49,341 bases of DNA from Eubacteriales Family XIII. Incertae Sedis bacterium (GTDB lineage Bacteria; Bacillota; Clostridia; Peptostreptococcales; Anaerovoracaceae), in contig JAISNR010000137.1 in NCBI GenBank assembly GCA_031276135.1, positions 1 to 49,341 of the forward strand, in the 5' to 3' direction. Shown here one piece after another: positions 23,046 through 32,598 of this stretch (its first letter is position 1; each line of letters opens with the position of its first letter). The notes under the pieces were generated by a model, which did no database searches, had not been told where the DNA came from, and saw nothing but the letters and a program-made list of their open reading frames with translations. The translations under genes were made by a program, and so were the position numbers.

Positions 23046-26000
23046 TCATATTTCCGGCTCGTCCTCGTCCCCCCACTCCGGCTCGGCTTCTTCCTCGTCC
23101 GGACCGAGAACATCCTCGTTTTCCTCCTGCGCGGTATCGTCCGGCAGCGCGCCGTCGTCCGCGCCGCGGTCAATGTCAAGCTCGGCATTGACCTTCGACA
23201 GCTCCGAGAGCGTATCCTGTAACTCCCGGTCCTGCTCAAACGGGCGGGTTAGCCGGACTTTGGACGCTTCAAGCCGCCGCCGGAGTTCCTCCGCCTCGCG
23301 CGTATTGTCGTCACGGCAGACCGCCAAACGCTCTAAAGCGTTCTCAATCCGGGCGATACTGCCAATTTCGCTGTCCGAAAGCTCAATCTTATGGGTCAGC
23401 GTGCCTTTCAGCAGAATATACGGGTCGGCGGTGAGGCTCTTTCGCTCCGGTGGTACAATCTCAAAGCCACGGTAGTAACCAATCACCCGATCCGCGTACT
23501 GACCGGACATAACCGCTTTCAGCAGCACCTCGCCGGCGTCTTTTCTTTCTGTAAATTGGCGCTTGCCGAGGGTCATAGCAAACTCGCCGCCGTGGGCGTC
23601 CTTACGGTCAATGTCAGCCTCGTACCCTTTGATTTCCTCCGCCAGTTTCGCCAGCTTCGCGGGGATGTGTTTCAGGACGGCGTTTTCCGTAGAGTAGCGG
23701 TCGGCGCGGTACTGCGCTTCAAGGATTTGCAGCCGCTGGACTTCAAGCTCAAGCTCCATTTTGCGCTTGATCATCGGATTGCCGGTGGCGACGGCCTTGA
23801 CCTCCGCGTAATTGAGGACGACTTCATCCATGTCCTCAATCTCGCGGGAGGGGTTCTTGCCGCTCATAACCTGCGCGATAGCCCTTGCTTTGGACTCTAT
23901 GATCTGCCACAAGTATGCGTCAAAACTGTTTTTTGTGACGTATTGATACAGCCGCACCTCCGGGTTGTCGTTGCCCTGCCGGACAATTCTGCCGTCGCGC
24001 TGTTCGAGGTCGGACGGCCGGTAGGGGCAGTCGAGGTGGTGCAGGGCTATCAGGCGCTTTTGCGCGTTTGTCCCGGCGCCCATCTTTTGCGTGGAGCCGA
24101 GGATTATACGGATTTCACCGCGCCGGACGGCGGCGAACATCTTTTCCTTCTGCTCATCGGTTTTCGCGTCGTGAATATACGCGATTTCAGCGGGCTTCAC
24201 GCCCATGCCGATCAGCTTTTCCTTAATGTCGTCGTAGACCGAGAACGCCGCGCCGCCTTTCGGCGTACTTATGTCGCTGAAAATCATCTGCGCGGACTTC
24301 TGCGCCTCGGTCTCCTTGTAAATATCAAATACGTTGCGGACGCAGGCGTTGACCTTGCTGCCGGGAAAATCCGGCAGAGCGGGATTGATACAGCGCATAT
24401 CCAGCGCGGCGTTGCGCCCGTCCGAGGTCACGCAGAGCATGTTGTCCACGTCCGGCTTCACCCTGCCGTTATGTATGTCCTCCGCGCGTTTTACGAGCTT
24501 TTGCACATACTCCCGAAGCTCCGGCGACGGCTCGACGGCGACGGTGATCGGCTTGCCGTCCCGGATTTTGGGTACGGGCAAGTCAAGCATATCCGCCGTT
24601 TGTATATCCGCGACGAGATGGAACAGCGTCATGAGTTCGGGAAGATTTACGAATTTGGCGAAACGCTCCCGCACCCGGAAGCCCCGGCCGCTTGGGGCAA
24701 GCTCCAACGCGGACACGACCTCGCCGAACGCCGCCGCCCAGTTGTCGAAGTGGTTGAGGCCGAGACGTTCCAATTCCTCCCGCTGCAAATAGCTCTGCAT
24801 CGTGTAAAGCTCGACCATCGAGTTGCTGATCGGCGTGCCGGTGGCGAACACCACGCCGCGCGGGGACCGGTTCTGCTCGTTGATGTACTCGCACTTCATA
24901 TCCAAATCGCCGGATTTTTTCGCCCGCGCTTTGGACAACCCCGCCACGTTGCTCATCTTACTGAAAAAGAACTTGTTTTTGTAATAGTGGGCCTCGTCCA
25001 CAAAGAGCGCGTCCACGCCGAGTTCCTCAAAGGTGACAAGATCGTCCTTTGACGCGCTTTGCAGACGTTTAAGCTCATATTCGAGGGTTTTCCTCGTCCG
25101 CGCAAGCTCCTTGACCGTGACGCGCTCACCGCTGTTGACCTTTGCCTCAATCAGCGCCGCCTCAACCTCGTCCAAATCGCGCCGGAGTCTTTCCTCCCGG
25201 CGCTCCCGCGACACCGGCACCTTTTCAAAGCTGCTGTGACCGATAATCACGGCGTCCCATTCGCCGGTGGCGATCCGCGCGCAAAAGCGCCGGCGGTTCT
25301 GTTTCTCAAAATCCTTTTTGGTGGCGGCCAGTATATTCGCGGTGGGGTAAATCTCTTGAAACTTACTCGCCCATTGACCGACAAGGTGATTGGGAACCAC
25401 AAAACAGGGCTTCCGCGCCATTCCCAGCCGCTTCATCTCCATCGCGGCGGCGGTCATCGTGTAGGTCTTGCCGCTGCCGACGACGTGCGCCAGCAGCGTA
25501 TTCCCGCCGTACAAAATACGGGCGGCGCCGTTGCGTTGGTGCGGGTCTAACCTTACCTCCGGCGACATGCCGGGGAAGGTGAGGTGCGAACCGTCATAGA
25601 CACGGGAGCGCTCGGAATTGAACAGGCGGTTGTATACCTCGCAGAGCTTTTCGCGCCGCTCCGGGTCGTCGAACACCCAGCGCTTGAACTCCTGCTTTAG
25701 CTTCGCCTGACGGTCACGGATGGCGACGGTTTCCTTGTGATTGAGTACGCGCTTTTCCTTGCCGTCAACCATTTTTGTATCGTAAATCCGGGCATTGCGC
25801 TGGTTCAGCGTGGTCTCAAACAGACAGTAGGCGTCCATTCGCTTCGTGCCGTGGGTTTGGGTCGCTTCAACGGAATTTAACAGACCGTAAGGCGCGTCCA
25901 CCGCCCATTCGCCGGTGCGCCGGGCGTAATGGATTTTCACGCCGCTCTGCGCCGCTTCCGGGACGTTCAGTTTTTCTATAATGAACCGGCGGTAATAATC

Positions 26001-29000
26001 AATATCGATCCAATGCGCGCCGATGCGGGCGCTGATTTCGTGCGCCTCCAGCGGCTTGGGTTGTACGGCGCGCAGGGCGTCCACATTGACGGCGTACAGC
26101 GGATTATCCCGCGCCGCAAACTCGGCGGCGGCGAGCTTGTCTTTGACCTTGCCGGACAGATACTCGTCGGCGGTCTCCCAGCCGGCGAAAATATTATTCT
26201 CGTCGTCGGGATCGTCGTAAACGGGATTTTTGAAGATGACGCCGCGCAAATCCTCTATAACTTCCTCGTGGGTCTTGCCCGACAGCGACGCCATAAAGCC
26301 GATGTCCACATAGCCGCGCTCGTTCAGGCAGACCGGCAGAGACTCCGCCGACGTGTCCACACGGTCAATCCGCGCCGCCCTTGAGATGGTGCGCCGGGTG
26401 AAGATAGCGGCTTTGGTCACGTTGCCGCCGTCGTCAAGATTTTCTATGGAGGACAGCAGCGGAAAGTCCGCGTCGTCCCCGAACAGACTTATGTTGTAAC
26501 GGGTATTGAGCGCGCCGAAACGCTTATGGAACCTGTCGTAGTCCGCATTCAGTTTGGCTTGGAGTTTTGCCAAAGACTCGTCGCCGATCCCGTCAAGCTG
26601 CTCTGTCAGAATGAACCGCGTGAGAGAACGCATATCGATCATGGCGGTCACGCGCTCGGCGGCGGTCTTGGCGAACTCGCGTTTTTCCATACGGGAGTTG
26701 ACGCGCTGATAAATGCCGCCGTCCTCCATAACGGCGTAGCAGAAGTTTTTCACGGTCGGGTCGGCGGGGATTTCATCCGAGCTTTCGCCGTCAAGCTCCG
26801 AGAGGTCGGCCGCGCCGTCCAACGCGTCCTCCGGCAGAAACGAAACGGCCTCCGACAGAGCCTCGCGCAAGTCGCGCCCGTCAGGGTTCAGCGTGGTCAG
26901 AACTTTGTCGCCGAATCTGCCGGAATCCCACGCCATTTCGCCGAGCATCATGTGGGGGTTGTCCAAGAAATACTCGTTGAGAGGAATACCCTCGTCGGTC
27001 TTGCCGGTGTGGATCCACTTCTCGTTTTCGGCGTCCGCAAGGCGGTCACGCTTCTTCAGAAAGACAATATCCGATGTGACCTCGGTGTTCGCCGTGCTCT
27101 TGAACGCCGTGTTGGGCAGCCGGATTGCGCCCAAAAGCTCGGCGCGCTCGGCGAGATAGCGCCGGACGGACGTATTCGCCTTGTCCATCGTGCCTTTTGA
27201 GGTGATAAACGCGACCACGCCGCCCGGACGCACACGGTCGAGCGCCTTTGCGAAAAAGTAATCGTGAACCAAAAAGTTGTATTTATCAAACTTCGTATCA
27301 TTTAATTTGTACTGTCCGAAAGGCACGTTGCCGATTGCCGCGTCAAAGAAGTTATCCGGCAAGTCGGCGTTCTCAAAACCCTGCACGCGAATATCCGCGT
27401 TCGGGTAAAGCTGTTTTGCGATGCGTCCGGTGATACTGTCCAGTTCCACGCCGTAGAGCCGCGAGGCACCGGCAATACCCTCCGGCATACAGCCGTAAAA
27501 GTTGCCGACGCCCATTGAGGGCTCTAACACATTCCCGCCCTTAAAGCCGAAGCGGTCAAGCGCGGCGTATATGCCGCCGATGACCTCTGAGGAAGTATAG
27601 TGCGCGGTCAGCGTGGAGTCCGCAGCGGCGCGGTATTCATGTTCTGACAATAATTCTTTCAGCTCGTCGTGTTCCGCCCGCCAGTCGGCGCGCCCCTCCG
27701 TGAACGCGTCCGAAACTCCGCCCCAACCGGAATACAGCGCGAGTGCCGCCTGTTCCTCCGGGGTCGCGTAGCGTTCCTCCGCCTCAACCGTCCGCAGAAG
27801 CCGGATGGCCTCTACGTTGCGGCGATACTTTGCTTTCGCGCCGCCGCTAACGTCAAGGTCGGGCGTGATAACAAAGTTCGGCGGCTTGGGCAGGGAGGTA
27901 GAGACGGGCGCGGGGAGTGGTTCGCCGATTGTTTCAGCGTCGTCGCCGTCGCCATCGTCGTCCTCGTCAAAGATAGGAATGAGGTCGTTTGGGTCGGGCG
28001 TTTCATCTTCGCTCTGCGCCTTGTCTTGCGCTGGAATCGCGGCGGCGGGAATATCGAACAGCGTCATCTGTGCGGAAACAGGCTTTCCGCGTTCTGGCAG
28101 ATATTCGCCGCTTTGGATAAGGTTATACAGAAGTCCCGCCGTCCGCGCCCACGACAGCCGGATTTCCGGGTTTCCTATGCCAAAGTCAATCCGTATGCCG
28201 GCGCCGCTGCTGCTCGCGTGACCGCGAACGCCGTCCGAGAAGTCCATCGTGCGTCCGCCCGTACCGTATTCTCTGCTCAAAAAGGAAGCCGGCACGGAAC
28301 CCGTCAGGTTCCTGTCTTGGAAGAAGTCGTAAACGCGCTCTTTGCCGCCCTCTGTCATAGGGCCCCGCAAAAGGCTCTCGCGGATATATATATCCTCATG
28401 TTCGGGTATAAAATGGGCGTCGGTCGGCACGTGGGCGACAGCCGCCGTTTGCGGCGGCGTATCTTCAATGACCGCCGCGTAACCGGCCTCGGCAAGCCGC
28501 GCCGCGTATTCGTCAAGCAGCCGGTCAGGAAAACCGCACATCACATCCGCGTCCCGCGTGATAAGTGAAAGGGTCAGCGCGCCCGCAAGCGTTCGGGCGT
28601 CCTCGCCGTAGGCCTCATAGAAATCGCCGACGCGCGTTAAGCGTATGCTCTCGGATTGCGGCGTTTCTTCCCCGTCATAAGGCGGCGGCTCAATGCCGAT
28701 TTTCCGGGCGTAGGCGTCGATAGCCTCCGTCTCGCCGTTAATCGCGGAAACCTTGCCGTCCGTGTACACGACCTCTATTTCCTCGCCCCGTGATATGACG
28801 GTCATCTTTTCTTTCTGATATTTCTGCGCTTGGATATTGGAAAACCACTGCCGCGTAAAGCTGTCAAGCTCACGTGCTAAACGGGCGTCGGCGATTTCGC
28901 CGTCCTCGCCCTCAGTGTGCTGATACAGCCCCCGGTTATCCTGCTGATACGTCCGCGCCGACAGCGTTCCGGCCTCCCGGTCAATCACGAACTCCATATC

Positions 29001-30701
29001 CGGGTCTGCCATTAAATCGCCGTTCTGCTCATAGTTGTGCGCGATGGAAATACGGTTGCGCGAAAGCACGTCAATGGAAAGCGGGTCAAAGCCCGCGCCC
29101 GCCGTGAGGCGCATATATGTTGCTTCGCCGTTCACGATCTCCGGCGCGATGGCGGTGAGGGCGCGGAAATTGCGGTGCTGTACCGTATTGCCCCGTTCGG
29201 GGTGCGCCAGCAGTTGGTAGCTTGAACCGAACACAAAATCCAGCAGCCGCCCGCGCAGAATGTCCGTGTCGTAGAACGCCCGGTAGAGCTCAATGTCGCT
29301 CGTCCCGTAATCGTCCATAACACGCCGGATAGCCGCCTCGCACTCAAGCCGCGCGTTTTCCTCGTCGCTGTTGCGGCAGGCGTCGCGGTAGGGCTGATCC
29401 TGACGGGCGCGCTCCAAAAATATATTGGCGTACTGATAGTAGACCGTGTTAGCGTTCCTATTTTCGCCCCGGAACGCAGAAAGCGGAGGGCTTTCGCTCT
29501 CCGCTTTCTGCTCTTCTGATAATTCGGTTATCTCGGTCGGTACACGATCTCGTTCAGTACGATTTCCTCCGCCCGGTCGCGTATCGCCGTCTCGTACCGC
29601 ACCGTCGCCATAAAGTCGTTCTGCGGTCTCGGTTTCTTGGCGCGGAGCTGTTTCTGCAACGTCTCCATCATCTCCCGCGCCTCCTTGTCCACTTGCAGGC
29701 ACACGTCCCGCAACGTCGTCTCCGCCAGCAGGAACCCGTGCCGCCCCGGCCGGTTCTCTTTGAGGTAATCCCAAAACAGGTTGCCGTACTTGCCCATCGG
29801 GGTCTGCGGCTCTTTCGGCTCGTTCTCCACCGCCTCGATTTCCTCCGCGGTCATCGCCAGCGCCGCCATCGATTCCTCGGTTGTGTATTTGCCGTTTTTC
29901 ATCATTTTTGCTCACCCTTTCGATTATTTGTTGTTTTTGAATGGTTTGCGAGATTAAGGTCAGGACGTTGCGCGATAGCTGCCCCACGGCGGCGCCCGCC
30001 TGACAGAGTACCGCCTTTGTGTTGAAGTCGCCCAGAAACTCAAACGATAACTCATCATCGTCATACAGCCCTTGCTCCAGCCCCAACCGTTCGCTGATCA
30101 GATAGCCCACGCTGTCAACCACGGTATCGCGGAACTCTTTATGGAGATTGAGGTCGTCCGGTTCCTCAAGGAAACTGTCGGCCGCGTTCTCGCGCAAGCC
30201 GGCAAGGTAATCCTCGCAGCTCTCGCGGACGTATTCCTCAACCGCCCACTTTAAGTTTTTGCTCCGATTGTCCGTGGGCGGCGGGACGCGGAAACGGCTC
30301 TCAAGCTCCGCCACAACCGCGTCCCTGTACCGCTCCGGCAGAGACCACCGACGCGGTATGCCGCGATCCTCGCCGTAGGTGTCGGAAATATCGAACACAT
30401 AGCGAATTTCCATATGACGGTCGGTCTCGTTGACAACGGGGATGCCTTTCGTGCCTCGGTGGACGCGCCGACCGACCTTGTTCCAATGCCGGATTTCACC
30501 GCAGGCGGTCGCGTTCGGAGCTTGTTCGTAAATCAGAAGCGCCTCCGCGAACGGATATTTGTGGAACTTGGCGTAAAACCGCAGGAACTCACGCCAGTCC
30601 GCTTTGCTCCGCCGTATGCGCAGGGCGGCGTTGTCCGACAGAGACTTCAGGTGGGAGAGCTTTTCCCGCCGCGTCATTTGCCGGTATGTTTTCGTCGCCA
30701 T
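23046..30701 (-). CDS. Giant N6-adenine methyltransferase / SNF2-type helicase protein
   Basis: The frame gives 2551 residues from ATG 30701, with AGAGGCG before it. Residues 1-260 are an ArdC-like/LPD-type N-terminal region. Residues about 266-391 are Gly/Arg/Asp-rich and coincide with a TnpV gene in another frame. Near 690 is a MutS-I-like RVGDFYEAYGEDA. The methyltransferase has motif I LEPSMGVGNFYG (about 1060) and catalytic NVPFG (about 1127). The helicase has HVVGSGKT (about 1740), VDEAHYYKN (about 1900), ATGTPISNS and QRDGRIVRQG (about 2240). Such giants occur in Clostridia elements and recall the phage P1 DarB anti-restriction protein. A role in protecting incoming DNA is inferred. 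The start overlaps parB by 113 bases. Confidence 0.88.
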   Translation of the reverse strand: MATKTYRQMTRREKLSHLKSLSDNAALRIRRSKADWREFLRFYAKFHKYPFAEALLIYEQAPNATACGEIRHWNKVGRRVHRGTKGIPVVNETDRHMEIRYVFDISDTYGEDRGIPRRWSLPERYRDAVVAELESRFRVPPPTDNRSKNLKWAVEEYVRESCEDYLAGLRENAADSFLEEPDDLNLHKEFRDTVVDSVGYLISERLGLEQGLYDDDELSFEFLGDFNTKAVLCQAGAAVGQLSRNVLTLISQTIQKQQIIERVSKNDEKRQIHNRGIDGGAGDDRGGNRGGGERAERAADPDGQVRQPVLGLPQREPAGAARVPAGGDDVAGRVPASGQGGAGDDGDVAETAPRQETETAERLYGDGAVRDGDTRPGGGNRTERDRVPTEITELSEEQKAESESPPLSAFRGENRNANTVYYQYANIFLERARQDQPYRDACRNSDEENARLECEAAIRRVMDDYGTSDIELYRAFYDTDILRGRLLDFVFGSSYQLLAHPERGNTVQHRNFRALTAIAPEIVNGEATYMRLTAGAGFDPLSIDVLSRNRISIAHNYEQNGDLMADPDMEFVIDREAGTLSARTYQQDNRGLYQHTEGEDGEIADARLARELDSFTRQWFSNIQAQKYQKEKMTVISRGEEIEVVYTDGKVSAINGETEAIDAYARKIGIEPPPYDGEETPQSESIRLTRVGDFYEAYGEDARTLAGALTLSLITRDADVMCGFPDRLLDEYAARLAEAGYAAVIEDTPPQTAAVAHVPTDAHFIPEHEDIYIRESLLRGPMTEGGKERVYDFFQDRNLTGSVPASFLSREYGTGGRTMDFSDGVRGHASSSGAGIRIDFGIGNPEIRLSWARTAGLLYNLIQSGEYLPERGKPVSAQMTLFDIPAAAIPAQDKAQSEDETPDPNDLIPIFDEDDDGDGDDAETIGEPLPAPVSTSLPKPPNFVITPDLDVSGGAKAKYRRNVEAIRLLRTVEAEERYATPEEQAALALYSGWGGVSDAFTEGRADWRAEHDELKELLSEHEYRAAADSTLTAHYTSSEVIGGIYAALDRFGFKGGNVLEPSMGVGNFYGCMPEGIAGASRLYGVELDSITGRIAKQLYPNADIRVQGFENADLPDNFFDAAIGNVPFGQYKLNDTKFDKYNFLVHDYFFAKALDRVRPGGVVAFITSKGTMDKANTSVRRYLAERAELLGAIRLPNTAFKSTANTEVTSDIVFLKKRDRLADAENEKWIHTGKTDEGIPLNEYFLDNPHMMLGEMAWDSGRFGDKVLTTLNPDGRDLREALSEAVSFLPEDALDGAADLSELDGESSDEIPADPTVKNFCYAVMEDGGIYQRVNSRMEKREFAKTAAERVTAMIDMRSLTRFILTEQLDGIGDESLAKLQAKLNADYDRFHKRFGALNTRYNISLFGDDADFPLLSSIENLDDGGNVTKAAIFTRRTISRAARIDRVDTSAESLPVCLNERGYVDIGFMASLSGKTHEEVIEDLRGVIFKNPVYDDPDDENNIFAGWETADEYLSGKVKDKLAAAEFAARDNPLYAVNVDALRAVQPKPLEAHEISARIGAHWIDIDYYRRFIIEKLNVPEAAQSGVKIHYARRTGEWAVDAPYGLLNSVEATQTHGTKRMDAYCLFETTLNQRNARIYDTKMVDGKEKRVLNHKETVAIRDRQAKLKQEFKRWVFDDPERREKLCEVYNRLFNSERSRVYDGSHLTFPGMSPEVRLDPHQRNGAARILYGGNTLLAHVVGSGKTYTMTAAAMEMKRLGMARKPCFVVPNHLVGQWASKFQEIYPTANILAATKKDFEKQNRRRFCARIATGEWDAVIIGHSSFEKVPVSRERREERLRRDLDEVEAALIEAKVNSGERVTVKELARTRKTLEYELKRLQSASKDDLVTFEELGVDALFVDEAHYYKNKFFFSKMSNVAGLSKARAKKSGDLDMKCEYINEQNRSPRGVVFATGTPISNSMVELYTMQSYLQREELERLGLNHFDNWAAAFGEVVSALELAPSGRGFRVRERFAKFVNLPELMTLFHLVADIQTADMLDLPVPKIRDGKPITVAVEPSPELREYVQKLVKRAEDIHNGRVKPDVDNMLCVTSDGRNAALDMRCINPALPDFPGSKVNACVRNVFDIYKETEAQKSAQMIFSDISTPKGGAAFSVYDDIKEKLIGMGVKPAEIAYIHDAKTDEQKEKMFAAVRRGEIRIILGSTQKMGAGTNAQKRLIALHHLDCPYRPSDLEQRDGRIVRQGNDNPEVRLYQYVTKNSFDAYLWQIIESKARAIAQVMSGKNPSREIEDMDEVVLNYAEVKAVATGNPMIKRKMELELEVQRLQILEAQYRADRYSTENAVLKHIPAKLAKLAEEIKGYEADIDRKDAHGGEFAMTLGKRQFTERKDAGEVLLKAVMSGQYADRVIGYYRGFEIVPPERKSLTADPYILLKGTLTHKIELSDSEIGSIARIENALERLAVCRDDNTREAEELRRRLEASKVRLTRPFEQDRELQDTLSELSKVNAELDIDRGADDGALPDDTAQEENEDVLGPDEEEAEPEWGDEDEPEI
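29528..29905 (-). CDS. TnpV-like protein nested in another frame of the giant gene
   Basis: The product has 125 residues from ATG 29905 (tandem ATGATG), with AAAGGGTGAG five bases upstream. The core PMGKYGNLFWDYLKENRPG, the helical middle (EAREMMETLQKQLRA) and the end RDRAEEIVLNEIVY match the TnpV family, a transposon-encoded protein of unknown role in Clostridia. Codons in this frame mostly end in G or C. The same DNA in the giant frame gives a low-complexity stretch with GQVRQ where this frame has GKYG. So this frame appears to be the one under protein constraint, while the giant frame merely stays open through it. Confidence 0.78.
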   Translation of the reverse strand: MMKNGKYTTEESMAALAMTAEEIEAVENEPKEPQTPMGKYGNLFWDYLKENRPGRHGFLLAETTLRDVCLQVDKEAREMMETLQKQLRAKKPRPQNDFMATVRYETAIRDRAEEIVLNEIVYRPR

Positions 30702-31689
30702 GCGGGATCGCCTCTCTTTCCGGGTTTTTATGGGCGTAGAAAAATTCCAACGCCTCGATGATGATCGCCTCGATCTCGGCCGCTTTTTGCGATGGCGTGA
30801 AATATCGAGAGACGATTTTGGGTTTCAGCTTGAACGCCGGAGCTTTTGCCGCCCTCGGCCTTTTTTCGCCCGCCAGTATCCGCTCCGCGGTCTCGCGGTC
30901 GAGGTTCTTCGCGGCGCGCAGAGCTTCGGCTTTCTTGATGTCGAGCTTGCGGTGGGATGCGTCCAAAACGTCATCCACCGTCCGCTGTTCGTCTTGCGTG
31001 AGATAGGACAGGGCGACCGCCGCGTAAAGAGCGAACTCGTTGTCGTCGAGACGGGTTTTCAGGGGGCCAATGAGTTTTTCGATCCGAAGATAACGCGCTA
31101 TGACGCCGCTGTCAAGACCGTATTCACGCGCCATTCTTTCACGGGCGTTTGACTTTTGTTCCAATGGGACAGAAGTCTCGGAAACCTTGCCGTTGCCGCC
31201 TCCGACCATGTTTTCAATCTCGCGGACGAGATCGGTTCTGCGCCCCTGCCGCTTGATCGCCTCATGGTGCATGGAGAGAGTGACGGCGCGCTCCGAGTGC
31301 GACAAGTCCGCAAACGAACGCTGCAACAAATTGGTTTCGGTTACGATGAGCATCGCTTCCCCGTCCGTCAGACCCTCTCGCACAATCGCCGGGATTCGTT
31401 CCAATCCCGCCGCTTTCGCGGCTTTCGTGCGATTGTGGCCCGACAGAATTTCATAATTCAAGTCATCGACGGGACGCACAATGATCGGTGCGAGCACTCC
31501 GTTTTCGCGGATGCTCCGGATCATGTCGTCGAACCGTTGCCCTTCATACGGCCTGAACGGATGCTTCTTGTACGGTTGCAGTCGTTCAAGCGGCAGATTC
31601 CGCACCGGGTCGCCGTTGGATTTGGCGCCCGGCTCCGTCGGCGTGAATATGTCGCCGAACGATCTCAGTTTGAAGCCCGTCTCAACCAT
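30589..31689 (-). CDS. parB: ParB-like partition / nucleoid-occlusion type protein
   Basis: The product has 366 residues from ATG 31689, overlapping the parA stop. The ParB N-terminal domain is clear: LPLERLQPYKKHPFRPYEG, ENGVLAPIIVRPV and the nucleotide-binding EILSGHNRTKAAKAAG motif. A helix-turn-helix follows in the middle (REYGLDSGVIARYLRIEKLIGPLK). The C-terminal 40 residues (after about 30701) run through the start of the giant gene and look like non-conserved read-on. ParB proteins bind centromere-like sites and use CTP in characterised cases. With parA it should stabilise the excised circular element. An ICE-type ParB may also regulate the operon. Confidence 0.88.
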   Translation of the reverse strand: MVETGFKLRSFGDIFTPTEPGAKSNGDPVRNLPLERLQPYKKHPFRPYEGQRFDDMIRSIRENGVLAPIIVRPVDDLNYEILSGHNRTKAAKAAGLERIPAIVREGLTDGEAMLIVTETNLLQRSFADLSHSERAVTLSMHHEAIKRQGRRTDLVREIENMVGGGNGKVSETSVPLEQKSNARERMAREYGLDSGVIARYLRIEKLIGPLKTRLDDNEFALYAAVALSYLTQDEQRTVDDVLDASHRKLDIKKAEALRAAKNLDRETAERILAGEKRPRAAKAPAFKLKPKIVSRYFTPSQKAAEIEAIIIEALEFFYAHKNPEREAIPHGDENIPANDAAGKALPPEVSVGQRRPAHTAEQSGLA

Positions 31690-32482
31690 TTGCGATTGCC
31701 TCTCTCGCGAATGCGCTGTACGCTTCCGCGATTTTTCCCTTCGGATCGTGCTCAAATATGGATCGTCCCATGGCCTGCGTTTCGGTCACGCGCACCGACA
31801 CCGGGATTTTCGTCTCGAAGATGCGGAAGTGATCGCCGTAAGCGTTCTTCACAATGTTAAGCACTTCCCTGTGAAAATTCAGGCGTCCGTCGAACATCGT
31901 GATCAGCGCGCCCTCGATGACAAGGTTGGGGTTCAGATTTTCGCGGACGTTCGCAATTGTGGACAACAGCAGTTCCAATCCTTTTGCGCTGAAAAACTGC
32001 GGTTGCATTGGAATAAGCACCCGGTCGGCGGCGTTTAGCGCGTTGACGGTGACAAAATTCAGGCTCGGCATGCAATCCATCAACACGAAGTCGTAGTCGT
32101 CTTTGATGTGCGCGACGAACTTTTTCAGTATGTTCTCCCTGCTGATTGTGTTGACGAGAATGTTTTCCGTCCCCGTGAGCTCGATGCTCGACGGCACGAA
32201 GTCCATATCCTGAGCGCGCAGTATGTACTCGCGCTTTTGGAGCAGTTCGGAATTTTCCGTTCTGCCGCCGTTGTCGATGATCGCCCGTATGACGTGTGGC
32301 AGGGTGACGGGCAGTTCGTCGGGTTGCGGGCAACCCATCGCCATCGTCATGTTGGCCTGCGGGTCAACGTCGCACAGGCAGACTTTGTACCCCATTCGGG
32401 CGAGCGACGCGCCGAGGTTCAGCGTCAGCGACGTCTTTCCGCATCCTCCTTTTTGGTTTGCCACGGCGTAGGTTATGCTCAT
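31682..32482 (-). CDS. parA: ParA-type partition ATPase
   Basis: The product has 266 residues. The deviant Walker A NQKGGCGKTSLTLNLG is near the start, then CDVDPQANMTMAMG, and VLMDCMPSLNFVTVNAL as the switch II region. AAAGGAG precedes ATG 32482. ParA ATPases form ATP-dependent gradients on DNA that move or space plasmids and ICE circles. It is the first gene of the long minus-strand operon. The upstream gap (32483-32647) should contain the operon promoter, though I see no convincing -35/-10 pair there. Confidence 0.92.
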   Translation of the reverse strand: MSITYAVANQKGGCGKTSLTLNLGASLARMGYKVCLCDVDPQANMTMAMGCPQPDELPVTLPHVIRAIIDNGGRTENSELLQKREYILRAQDMDFVPSSIELTGTENILVNTISRENILKKFVAHIKDDYDFVLMDCMPSLNFVTVNALNAADRVLIPMQPQFFSAKGLELLLSTIANVRENLNPNLVIEGALITMFDGRLNFHREVLNIVKNAYGDHFRIFETKIPVSVRVTETQAMGRSIFEHDPKGKIAEAYSAFAREAIANG

Positions 32483-32512
32483 GGTTTTGCAATCTCCTTT
32501 GTTTGTTTTTCG

Positions 32513-32598
32513 GTTTCAAACGATTGGCCGGCAACGGATGTGAACGGCTTGATTTCCTCCTTCTGCGAATTTGCCTGCGGATTCCGGCCGTTTCAAAC
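32513..32598. promoter_or_regulatory. Paired GTTTCAAAC palindromes upstream of parA
   Basis: The 9-base palindrome GTTTCAAAC occurs at 32513-32521 and again at 32590-32598, seven to eight helical turns apart, in the leader upstream of parA. Both copies are near CCGGC/GGCCG sequence (CGATTGGCCGGC after the first; TTCCGGCC before the second). They could be ParB or ParA operator or centromere sites. Short repeats also occur by chance, so support is weak. Confidence 0.3.
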
